Assembly (NCBI RefSeq): GCF_014698965.1
Contig: NZ_JACXAE010000054.1
Span: 1 to 64,000, forward strand
Direction: 5' to 3'
Length of the DNA stretch: 64,000 nt
From: Iningainema tapete BLCC-T55
GTDB lineage: Bacteria > Cyanobacteriota > Cyanobacteriia > Cyanobacteriales > Nostocaceae
The notes below the pieces were generated by a model, which saw nothing but the letters and a program-made list of their open reading frames with translations, was not told the origin of the DNA and searched no databases. The position numbers and the translations under genes were made by a program. Below, piece by piece: positions 1-7,393 of the stretch (position 1 is its first letter; each line of letters opens with the position of its first letter).

Positions 1-218
1 TTTCTTGCACTTAACAAGACGTATAAGGTTTACAATCCGCACAGTGTTACCTTTTTCTACTTTGTCAGCAAGCCCTAATTATACTATAATCAACAACTTA
101 CCCCTTATTCTTTTTTATATTACATTTGTACTATAAAAAGTCATAGCAGATGCTTGAATTTAAGCAAGGTCAGCTTTTGGAAGAAAATGTCGAATATCCT
201 CAAGGTGAATACTGTAGT

Positions 219-506
219 TTAGCAAGAAGTGCCTATTTCAGCTAGTGCTTCAGGAAGCACATCATCACTGACACCTCGCCGTTTCAAACTTGCAATTAAA
301 GCTGTTACCGTACTGAACTCTTGCCGTTCTAAGTCTACTCGCATTCCCTGCCCTATATAGGCACGGATCAATGGCTGATAACCGGGAAAACCAAGCATTG
401 GTGCAATTCGCTTCAAATCTTCTACTACGTCTTCCGGTATGCGAATAGTAACCGCTATCATCGGGCGATTCTTGTCCAAACGTTGTTTCAAAGTTTCAAC
501 TTTCAT
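219..506 (-). CDS. CopG/BrnA-like antitoxin (ribbon-helix-helix type)
   Basis: A 95-residue protein with the segment TIRIPEDVVEDLKRIAP (residues 20-36), typical of cyanobacterial CopG/BrnA-like antitoxins that bind DNA through a ribbon-helix-helix. Such proteins neutralise a BrnT-type RNase made from the gene just upstream and repress their own operon. Here the upstream partner survives only as a broken remnant reaching into the start of this gene, so the antitoxin looks solitary. The ATG at 506 fits the overlap with the toxin frame. The family call is firm at the level of small antitoxin; the exact subfamily is inferred from context. Confidence 0.7.
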   Translation of the reverse strand: MKVETLKQRLDKNRPMIAVTIRIPEDVVEDLKRIAPMLGFPGYQPLIRAYIGQGMRVDLERQEFSTVTALIASLKRRGVSDDVLPEALAEIGTSC

Positions 507-640
507 AGTACTCTCGCTCTTTTCATGTGGCTTTACGGGCTGAAATGATTCGGATTACATCATTTTCACTCATCAATGTGAACAACAAATCATTTATAAC
601 TAGTAAATAATTCCAGAACTGTGTTTGGAATTTATTTCAC
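507..640 (-). pseudogene. Degraded BrnT-type toxin remnant
   Basis: Directly upstream of the antitoxin, one minus-strand frame encodes MSENDVIRIISARKAT, then a TGA stop (523-525), then KEREYYE in the same frame running over the antitoxin start. The pattern IRIISARKAT followed by E-R-x-Y-Y-E is the C-terminal signature of BrnT RNase toxins. Upstream the frame is open only for some 20 codons (ending FWNYLLVINDLLFTL) and no normal N-terminal half is visible. The toxin is therefore truncated and carries an in-frame stop. The identification rests on the short motif alone. Confidence 0.6.
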
Positions 641-670
641 TGATAGATTATAAATTATGCTAAACCTAGC

Positions 671-1231
671 TTAAAGAGTTTGGAGTAGGGATAAAGTGCT
701 ATCTGTATCTAAACACTGTATTTTATTACCACGTGTGTTTTGAAATAGCTTATCTAAGTTAAGTATGTCTTCATCAGATGAAACTATTAAGTCTACGTCT
801 TCGGTTAAGGCAGTAACTACATGAATAGAGTCTCCAGCTTCAATTGCTCTTTTTTGAAGTTCTATTTCTGCCACCACCTTTTCAAATGTAGTTTTCGTAA
901 GGTCAATAACCTGTATATTATAAAACCACACTACAGAGAGAACCTGCATTGTGAGAGAACGTGCTGAGGTAATTAAGTATCTATTACGATCTGATAACCC
1001 GCTTGATAAACTCTTAATGCTTCCGTACATTACATTTTCAGCTTCATAAAGTGTCAAACTTGATGTACAACCGTCATGATGCGAGTTTATTAGTTTAAGA
1101 CACTCTGCGGCATCTGTTGAAAGTTGTTGAACTGTTCTTCCCCGTCGGCCTGCTGTTCTTACATAACCACCTGCATGACCACGAAGAGCGAGATAATCAA
1201 GAAAAACTCCAGTGTCAATATACACTTTCAT
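671..1231 (-). CDS. PIN-domain protein (VapC-like predicted RNase)
   Basis: A 186-residue protein that starts with the PIN-domain strand VYIDTGVFLDYL (first acidic residue D6). It has a mid-protein acidic position in LTLYEAENV and C-terminal acidic clusters in AGDSIHVVTAL and IVSSDEDIL, matching the four-acidic-residue metal site of PIN nucleases. It lies 6 bp downstream of a second PIN gene, almost certainly in one transcript. No RHH, AbrB or Phd antitoxin gene is evident for either. It may be a toxin-like RNase or an RNA-processing enzyme. At 186 residues it is longer than the usual 130-140 residue VapC. Confidence 0.7.
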   Translation of the reverse strand: MKVYIDTGVFLDYLALRGHAGGYVRTAGRRGRTVQQLSTDAAECLKLINSHHDGCTSSLTLYEAENVMYGSIKSLSSGLSDRNRYLITSARSLTMQVLSVVWFYNIQVIDLTKTTFEKVVAEIELQKRAIEAGDSIHVVTALTEDVDLIVSSDEDILNLDKLFQNTRGNKIQCLDTDSTLSLLQTL

Positions 1232-1237
1232 ATTCAG

Positions 1238-1684
1238 TTATTCAATCATACTCAAAAACTCTTCTGGAGGCATAGCTTTGTATTTTTTATCTGCTGATTC
1301 TTTTATTAGTATTTGATCATAAGTTAATAGATAATCACTATTAACTTCCCTTACCGTTGACATGATTAACACATCGTTACTATGTGCTACACGATTTCGG
1401 AAATTTTGCAGTTCTTTTTGAAAGGATTTATCAAAAATATTCGGATTGACGATATCTACATATGGTATGATGCTATCTAAATCAACCTGTTTATTGGTGC
1501 GCGATGCGGCAAGAATTAACTCTTGAAAAACAATTGGACTAGTTACATAAGTTACTTGGCTCAAAATTTTTTCCGAAAATAATTTCAATAATTCTTTATG
1601 TCCAGATAACAACCTGACAAAGACGGAAGTGTCAAGAAAAACCTTTAGTTTAGTGATTGAAGATAATGTACTTTTGTTATTCAT
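1238..1684 (-). CDS. PIN-domain protein, second of a tandem pair
   Basis: About 148 residues from the ATG at 1684; a TTG 18 bp upstream is also possible. The N-terminus LKVFLDTSVFVRLL carries the first PIN aspartate, SPIVFQELILA the conserved glutamate, and AHSNDVLIMSTV plus SDYLLTYDQ the later acidic residues. It is the promoter-proximal member of the PIN pair and shows little resemblance to its neighbour beyond the motifs, so this is not a simple recent duplication. It is a predicted metal-dependent single-strand RNase; its target is unknown. Confidence 0.65.
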   Translation of the reverse strand: MNNKSTLSSITKLKVFLDTSVFVRLLSGHKELLKLFSEKILSQVTYVTSPIVFQELILAASRTNKQVDLDSIIPYVDIVNPNIFDKSFQKELQNFRNRVAHSNDVLIMSTVREVNSDYLLTYDQILIKESADKKYKAMPPEEFLSMIE

Positions 1685-1704
1685 TGATGATTTTTTATTC
1701 AAAA

Positions 1705-1794
1705 TTATACATTAAACGTAACAGAAGTAAGGTCAACGGTATCAGTAGAAGTAGATGTAGTAACTAGATTATAACAATTACCAGAAATATTCAT
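1705..1794 (-). CDS. Possible 29-residue small ORF upstream of the PIN pair
   Basis: An ATG-initiated frame encodes a Ser/Thr-rich peptide beginning MNISGNCYNLV and ending VTFNV, and stops 20 bp before the ATG of the first PIN gene. Its position is where an antitoxin or leader peptide would sit. It has no recognisable domain and no strong ribosome binding site, and could be chance. Confidence 0.2.
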   Translation of the reverse strand: MNISGNCYNLVTTSTSTDTVDLTSVTFNV

Positions 1795-1847
1795 ATTCTG
1801 TGGAAACAGAAACCTAAGCTTATGAGCATTTAGATTGCACGTTGGGA

Positions 1848-1873
1848 AAGGGCTAAAGCCCTTACTACGAACG
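1848..1873. repeat. Short palindrome, AAGGGCT/AGCCCTT family
   Basis: AAGGGCTAAAGCCCTT followed by ACTACGAACG. Related copies with the same TACTAC flank lie near 26514 and 58418. It sits in the gap downstream of the ABC ATPase gene. Confidence 0.6.
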
Positions 1874-1909
1874 AGTTACCTTTGAAAAATGAATGATGAC
1901 TAGCTTAGT

Positions 1910-2581
1910 TCACCCGACAATTAAACCATCCTGAACGCGGATAGTTCTTTTTGTTTGCTCAGCGATATCTGGTTCGTGAGTAACAATCACAATTGTGATG
2001 CCTTGCTCGTTTAATTCTGTGAGCAGATTCATTACTTCTTCGGAAGTTTGAGTGTCTAAAGCTCCTGTTGGCTCGTCTGCCAAAACTAATGCCGGTCGAT
2101 TTACCAAAGCACGAGCGATCGCCACACGTTGTTGTTGCCCACCGGAAAGTTGACTGGGACGGTTGAAGATGCGATCGCCTAAACCTACCCTCCTCAAAGC
2201 TTCAATCGCTCGTTGGCGGCGTTGTGATTTAGGCACATTGGCATAAACCATTGGCAACATCACATTATCCACTGCTGAAGCGCGAGGTAATAGATTAAAT
2301 TGTTGGAAAACAAAACCTATCCTTTGATTGCGAATATAAGCCAATTCATCATCATCAAAGGTAGTCAAGTTTCTGCCTTCCAAGATATAGTGTCCATCTG
2401 TAGGACGGTCGAGGCAACCGATAATATTCATGAGTGTGGATTTACCAGAACCAGACATACCCATGATGGCGACGTATTCCCCTTCCTCAATTGACAGGTT
2501 AATCCCCTTGAGTACTGGGACATTGACTTCGCCCAAACGGTAGGTTTTGGTGATCGATTCCATCCAAATCATTGTAGGCAT
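1910..2581 (-). CDS. MacB/LolD-type ABC transporter ATPase
   Basis: ATP-binding subunit of a MacAB-like exporter. It shows the Walker A motif GMSGSGKST, the Q-loop region [11 protein letters not shown], the signature [15 protein letters not shown] and Walker [13 protein letters not shown], the DEPTGALD form being characteristic of the MacB/LolD/FtsE branch. The ATG at 2581 is preferred: GGAG lies about 8 bp upstream and the codon sits immediately after the permease stop. The upstream GTG at 2590 would overlap the permease. Last gene of a three-gene operon with the permease and periplasmic adaptor. The substrate cannot be deduced. Confidence 0.9.
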   Translation of the reverse strand: MPTMIWMESITKTYRLGEVNVPVLKGINLSIEEGEYVAIMGMSGSGKSTLMNIIGCLDRPTDGHYILEGRNLTTFDDDELAYIRNQRIGFVFQQFNLLPRASAVDNVMLPMVYANVPKSQRRQRAIEALRRVGLGDRIFNRPSQLSGGQQQRVAIARALVNRPALVLADEPTGALDTQTSEEVMNLLTELNEQGITIVIVTHEPDIAEQTKRTIRVQDGLIVG

Positions 2582-2582
2582 A

Positions 2583-3854
2583 TTAGTCACTCCGTAAAGC
2601 AGCGATGGGATCTAACTTGGCGGCGTTACGTGCAGGAATCACCCCAGCAATTAACCCAACTGTAAACGCCAGTCCAAAACCGACGATGATTGACAAGGGA
2701 GAAATTACAAATGGAAACTTGAAAATAGACGCCGCCGCCGCCGCAATCAAAACGCCACTTCCTATCCCAATTCCTCCACCAAGAGTGGAAATGACGATCG
2801 CTTCTGCTAAAAATTGATTGAGGATAGCTGAATATGTAGCTCCTACTGCTTTGCGAATTCCAATTTCTCTTGTCCGCTCCACAACAGAAACTAACATGAT
2901 ATTGGCAATGCCTATACCGCCAACTAATAATGAAATTCCGGCGATCGCCACTACCATCACCGTAAATAAACCCACTACATTAGTAAAAGTACTAATAATA
3001 TCAGCAGAGTTGCTAATGCGGAAATCATCAACCTGAGGCGGATAAATGTTGTGACGCAGGCGCAAGATGTTGGTTACTTGAAACTGAGCCGCATCTAACT
3101 GCTCTTGATTGCTCGTCTTGATCAAAATTACACTAACAGAAACACCTGACAAGGCATTATTACCAACTAATCGCGCCGACATACTGGTAAGGGGGATGTA
3201 TATTTGGTCATCTCTGTCTACCCCGCCTTGAGAACCTTTAGATTCCGTTATGCCAATTACTTCGTAGGCTTCTCCACGAATCCGAATTCTCTCACCGATG
3301 GGATTGACTCCCCGTTCAAAGAGTGTGCTTCTAACTGTCGGTCCAATCACTGCCACCGACTGCGCCGTATTTAATTCTTCTGTGTTAAAATATCTACCCC
3401 TACTAACTTGGACATCTCTCACTTCTGGGTAGTTTAAATCCGTGCCGAAAATTGATGTGGAAGTATTCTGTCCGCCGTATACTACTTGTGCAGAACGTTG
3501 TAAATAGGCTGAAACAAATTGTGCCGAGGGAGCTTGTTTAGCGATCGCCTTAGCATCATCCCAAGTCAACGTACTAGCAGAACCAAGCCCTTGACGCACA
3601 TTCCCGCTTCTTGCCGCACCTGCAAAAACCGAAAGAACGTTTGTACCTAAAGCCTGGATTTGTTGTTCTGTAGCTTTTTGCACACCTTGTCCAACAGAGG
3701 TAATCGCAATTACCGAAGAAATACCAATAATTACACCTAGCATAGTTAATCCTGTGCGTAATTTGTTACTCCACAGTGCATCGAGCGCCATTGATAATAT
3801 TTCTGCTAATGATACTGTGCGACTACTTTTCTTATGGAAAAACCCCTTAAACAT
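2583..3854 (-). CDS. MacB-like ABC permease with periplasmic domain
   Basis: A 423-residue inner-membrane permease. A first membrane segment (LTMLGVIIGISSVIAI, around residues 37-52) is followed by a roughly 220-residue periplasmic MacB_PCD-type domain and a C-terminal FtsX domain with three more membrane segments. The FtsX signature VVERTREIGIRKAVGAT is intact. This topology defines the MacB/type VII ABC family, which drives extracytoplasmic work or extrusion with an adaptor and an outer-membrane channel. It lies between the adaptor and ATPase genes with only a few bases between frames. Confidence 0.9.
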   Translation of the reverse strand: MFKGFFHKKSSRTVSLAEILSMALDALWSNKLRTGLTMLGVIIGISSVIAITSVGQGVQKATEQQIQALGTNVLSVFAGAARSGNVRQGLGSASTLTWDDAKAIAKQAPSAQFVSAYLQRSAQVVYGGQNTSTSIFGTDLNYPEVRDVQVSRGRYFNTEELNTAQSVAVIGPTVRSTLFERGVNPIGERIRIRGEAYEVIGITESKGSQGGVDRDDQIYIPLTSMSARLVGNNALSGVSVSVILIKTSNQEQLDAAQFQVTNILRLRHNIYPPQVDDFRISNSADIISTFTNVVGLFTVMVVAIAGISLLVGGIGIANIMLVSVVERTREIGIRKAVGATYSAILNQFLAEAIVISTLGGGIGIGSGVLIAAAAASIFKFPFVISPLSIIVGFGLAFTVGLIAGVIPARNAAKLDPIAALRSD

Positions 3855-3871
3855 AATGTAATAATTTTTTA

Positions 3872-5428
3872 CTAAAAAGGAGCGCCACCACCAGAACGAC
3901 CACCCCTACCACCAGAAGAACCTCCTGCACCAGGAAAGATTCCGCCTCGCGGTGTAGATTGCGGTCGTAACCCAGGTGGAAAGCTGAGCAATACTTTATC
4001 TTTTTCTTTTAATCCTGAGCGTACTTCAGTAAAGTTATTTACCGTCACCCCAGTTTCAATCGGAGTGAAAACAGGTTTGTTATCTGCCCCCATCAAATAC
4101 ACACCAGTTGCTCGCTGTTGGCGTACAACTGCGGCTGTAGGTACAACCAGGGCATTTTCCAATTTACCAACTTGGAAATCTACTTGCACATTCATCCCCG
4201 AACGCAGCAACTTTTCGGGATCGTTGACTATTGCTACTTTGACTTGAAAACTAGTAACATTTTGATCTACTACTGCTTGTGCCGCAATTTCACTGACTCG
4301 ACCTTCAAAGGTTTTGCCGGGAAAAGCATCTGCCTTGATGCTCACGTTCTGACCAATCTTGATTTTGGCAATATTTACCTCAGCTAAATTTGCCACAACT
4401 TGATTGTTAGAAGCTAGGGACAAAATAGAAGAAGAAGTAGCACTAGAAACAGCACTACCAGAGGTTGTCGGTGTGACAAATGCGCCGGGGTCAGAAAATT
4501 TTTGCGTAACAACACCATCAAAAGGTGCGCGAAGTATAGTATCGTTGATCTGAGTTTGAATAGTTTGAAGCGAACCACGAGCAGAAGTTACTTGGGCACG
4601 CGCTGCGTCAATCTCTTCTTTTCTTGTTCCTGCTTTGAGCAGTGATAAAGCTTGTTGTCTTTGTCTTACAGCAGCTTGTACTTGCTCAATGTCTTCTGTA
4701 CGTGAACCGGCTTTTTGTAAAGACAGTGCTTGCTGTGCTAGGGCTACTTCGGCAGCGGCACTATCTCGATCTGCGCGTTTTTGGTTGACAACTTGCAGGG
4801 CAATGGCTCCCGATCTGTAAAGTTCTTGGTTGCGGCGAAAATCATCTTCGGCTTTTCTTAAGGTAGCTTGAGCGCTGTTTAACCGTGCTTGTGCTTGACC
4901 GATATCTTGGGGTCGATTGCCTGCGATCGCCTTTTGTAGAGTTGCCTGAGCTTCATCCAATTGTGCTTGGGCAGAAGCAATGTCCTGAGGGCGATTTCCG
5001 GCAATTAACTTACGTAAATTTGCCTCTTGTTGTGCTAGTTGTCCTTGTGCAGAGGTTAGCTGTCCGCGTAGGTTAGAGTCATCCATGTAAGCGAGGATTT
5101 GCCCAAGCTTAACTGTATCGCCTTCTTTAACTAGTAGTTTTTTCAGTACACCCGAATTTTTCGGACTGACGTTGATTGATCGTATGGGCTTAATTGTTCC
5201 GTTGGCGGAAACCGTGATGGGTAGAGTTTGCCTTTCTACAGGATTTGTCAGTACTCTGCTTGCTGCTTTTTGAGTGGGAACAATGACTAATTGATGGTAT
5301 ACTACGTATCCTACTCCACTTAAAAGTAAAAGAGTGATTAACCAAGGTAGCCACCCAGTCCTGTTTTTTTTCTTTACTTCTTTAAATAAATTCGTAGAAT
5401 CTACAGTCTGTGTTGTATCAATTTTCAT
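3872..5428 (-). CDS. MacA/HlyD-type membrane fusion protein
   Basis: Periplasmic adaptor of the exporter. A membrane segment (WLITLLLLSGVGYVVYHQL) is followed by a biotinyl-lipoyl half-motif, a long coiled-coil hairpin, the returning lipoyl half (TILRAPFDGVVTQ), beta-barrel segments and a Gly/Arg-rich tail. The hairpin contains at least four related units around AGNRPQDI, AGNRPQDI, AGSRTEDI and AGTRKEEI, pointing to internal duplication that lengthened it. The start is placed at the ATG at 5428 (MKIDTTQ); an upstream ATG at 5461 would add 11 atypical residues. First gene of the operon; a matching outer-membrane channel is not in the window. Confidence 0.88.
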   Translation of the reverse strand: MKIDTTQTVDSTNLFKEVKKKNRTGWLPWLITLLLLSGVGYVVYHQLVIVPTQKAASRVLTNPVERQTLPITVSANGTIKPIRSINVSPKNSGVLKKLLVKEGDTVKLGQILAYMDDSNLRGQLTSAQGQLAQQEANLRKLIAGNRPQDIASAQAQLDEAQATLQKAIAGNRPQDIGQAQARLNSAQATLRKAEDDFRRNQELYRSGAIALQVVNQKRADRDSAAAEVALAQQALSLQKAGSRTEDIEQVQAAVRQRQQALSLLKAGTRKEEIDAARAQVTSARGSLQTIQTQINDTILRAPFDGVVTQKFSDPGAFVTPTTSGSAVSSATSSSILSLASNNQVVANLAEVNIAKIKIGQNVSIKADAFPGKTFEGRVSEIAAQAVVDQNVTSFQVKVAIVNDPEKLLRSGMNVQVDFQVGKLENALVVPTAAVVRQQRATGVYLMGADNKPVFTPIETGVTVNNFTEVRSGLKEKDKVLLSFPPGLRPQSTPRGGIFPGAGGSSGGRGGRSGGGAPF

Positions 5429-5687
5429 GTTCCCATGGTGACTAGTATAACTGACAAGCATAAACCCATCTTATACACTACTCTGTTGCCATCACATGAG
5501 TCAAAAGTCCCAAACTCATACATGACGAAAGTCACAAGTTTAGCAATATTTTTTGCTCACAAAATTATTGCTAGGTATCGATTCATTTACCAGTGTAGTT
5601 GAAAGAAGCGAAATTTTGCTGTCGTCGATAGCTGAGATCGTTTAAGCTAGCTGAAAGATTCTATGATTAGCGGGCCCGAGGTGGAGT

Positions 5688-6584
5688 GTGCCAAAACGAA
5701 TTGGTTTAATTTCAATTTTGGTTATTTGTGGTTTATTGAGTACTCCTAGAGATGTTTATGCACAAGCTTTGATCCCTCATACACTGCAACTGGATGTAAC
5801 GAAGTTGGAACAGCAGGGGTTGAGTTTGGCACAAGAGGCGGCTCAACTAGCTCAGTTTCAACAGTATGAAATAGCTTTACCAAGAGCGCGGTTGGCTTCT
5901 CAACTAGCGCCCAAGAACGATAAAGTATGGTTGCTCCTGGGCGGGTTGTATTTGCAAACTAAAAATTTGGATAATGCAATCACAGCTTTGAAACAAGCAC
6001 AATCTCTTAATCCCAAGAACGGTGATATCCACTTTGCTTTGGGTTCTGCTCACTTTCAGCAGCAAAAGTACTCTGAGGCAATTGGATATTTTCAAACTGG
6101 TTTGAATCTCAAGCCTAATGATCCAGAAGGACTATTTGATTTAGGCAACGCTTACTATATGGTGGGTAAAAAGCCTGAAGCACTTGTACAATACAAAAAA
6201 GCTGTCTCTTTTAACAAAAAATTCTGGCCTGCTATTAACAATGTGGGCTTAATTTTGTACGAGCAGGGAGATCTTCAGGGAGCGATGAAGCAATGGCAAC
6301 AAGCAATTCCCATTGCCAAAGCTCTTAAACAGCCAGAATCGGAACCCCTACTGGCATTAGCTGTGGCAATGTATACTAGAGGAAATCAGCAACAAGCGTT
6401 AGCAATGGGAGAAGCCGCACTCCGGATTGATGAGCGTTACGGCGATTTGGATTTCCTCAAGCAGAATCTCTGGGGCGAACGTCTACTATCGGATACGAAG
6501 AAATTCTTGTCATTACCTCGGATTCAAGCGGCGTTAGGGCAAAGAGAAAACTCTTCTCAACCTAGAAGAACACGGACGCAATAA
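5688..6584 (+). CDS. Exported tetratricopeptide-repeat protein
   Basis: A 298-residue protein starting at GTG 5688 with GAGGTGGAG just upstream as the ribosome binding site. A signal peptide (IGLISILVICGLLS...VYAQ, cleavage near residue 26) is followed by at least four TPR units (for example AITALKQAQSLNPKNGDIHFAL and AIGYFQTGLNLKPNDPEGLFDL) and a basic C-terminus. It is divergent from the exporter operon. TPR arrays mediate protein contacts, here presumably in the periplasm or thylakoid lumen; the partner is unknown. Confidence 0.75.
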   Translation: MPKRIGLISILVICGLLSTPRDVYAQALIPHTLQLDVTKLEQQGLSLAQEAAQLAQFQQYEIALPRARLASQLAPKNDKVWLLLGGLYLQTKNLDNAITALKQAQSLNPKNGDIHFALGSAHFQQQKYSEAIGYFQTGLNLKPNDPEGLFDLGNAYYMVGKKPEALVQYKKAVSFNKKFWPAINNVGLILYEQGDLQGAMKQWQQAIPIAKALKQPESEPLLALAVAMYTRGNQQQALAMGEAALRIDERYGDLDFLKQNLWGERLLSDTKKFLSLPRIQAALGQRENSSQPRRTRTQ

Positions 6585-6684
6585 GTGGGTTTCGGGTAAT
6601 GGGCATTTTTTCTCTGCCCAATATCCAATAACTATTGCTAAAAAGTACCATTCAGTAGTACATATATATTAGAAAAAGACGCCT

Positions 6685-6720
6685 AGAGTGCGGCTACCTA
6701 AAAAAGGTTTTCGCCGCTCT
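6685..6720. terminator. Hairpin between convergent genes
   Basis: Arms AGAGTGCGGC and GCCGCTCT enclose an inner ACCT/AGGT pairing around an A-rich loop. It lies between the ends of the TPR gene and the convergent receiver gene, where a bidirectional terminator would be expected. No clear U-tract is present. Confidence 0.45.
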
Positions 6721-6728
6721 ACAGTGTC

Positions 6729-7133
6729 TTAGTTGTCGTCTTTGGGAAGCAGTGACAAAATTTGATCGACAAACTGTTGATGATCGATCACTGGTTTGGA
6801 GATGTAGCCATCTGCACCGCTTTGCTTGAGAAAGTTCTCGCGATCGCCTTCCATGGCGTGAGCTGTGACCAAAATAATTGGTAATTTGGCTGTTTGTGGA
6901 TCAGATTTCAACATTTGTGTAATCTTAATACCATCAACAGACTTACCCTGGTAAACACTTCGTGACAGAGAAACATCCATCAAAATAATGTCAACTTCTC
7001 CCGCTTGGGCAATTGTCATTACCTCTTCCACGTTTTCAGTGTGCTTCACTGACACACCACCCCGCTTGGTCAAAATCTTGGAAAAAACGCGAGCATTAAT
7101 CAGATCGTCTTCGACAATCAAAACTGTTTTCAT
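6729..7133 (-). CDS. Stand-alone response regulator receiver (CheY-like)
   Basis: About 134 residues, a single REC domain. It has the acidic pair in VLIVEDD, the phosphoacceptor Asp in IILMDVSLS, the conserved Thr in ILVTAHA and the Lys in YISKPV. There is no output domain, so it acts by protein contacts or as a phosphorelay shuttle. The ATG at 7133 (MKTVLIVEDD) is chosen; a GTG at 7154 would add seven unlikely residues. No cognate kinase is adjacent. Confidence 0.85.
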   Translation of the reverse strand: MKTVLIVEDDLINARVFSKILTKRGGVSVKHTENVEEVMTIAQAGEVDIILMDVSLSRSVYQGKSVDGIKITQMLKSDPQTAKLPIILVTAHAMEGDRENFLKQSGADGYISKPVIDHQQFVDQILSLLPKDDN

Positions 7134-7393
7134 GAGAATTTGACTTTTAATCACCTATGTTAAAGGTTGAAGGTGTACGCGAATCAATCGGGAGTTACCA
7201 CCCAATAGGAAACACACTTGTACATCCTTTGAATTAATCCATGTGCATCCCCGTCATTCAGGATAATACTACTGCTTTTTATCCAATGACTATCAAGATT
7301 TTGTAATGATCAGCATTTCATTCGTTATGCTGTGGTTGCTATAGTCTTCAATTACAACAACATTTGTATAGTTAAAATTCAGGGAAAAAACTC

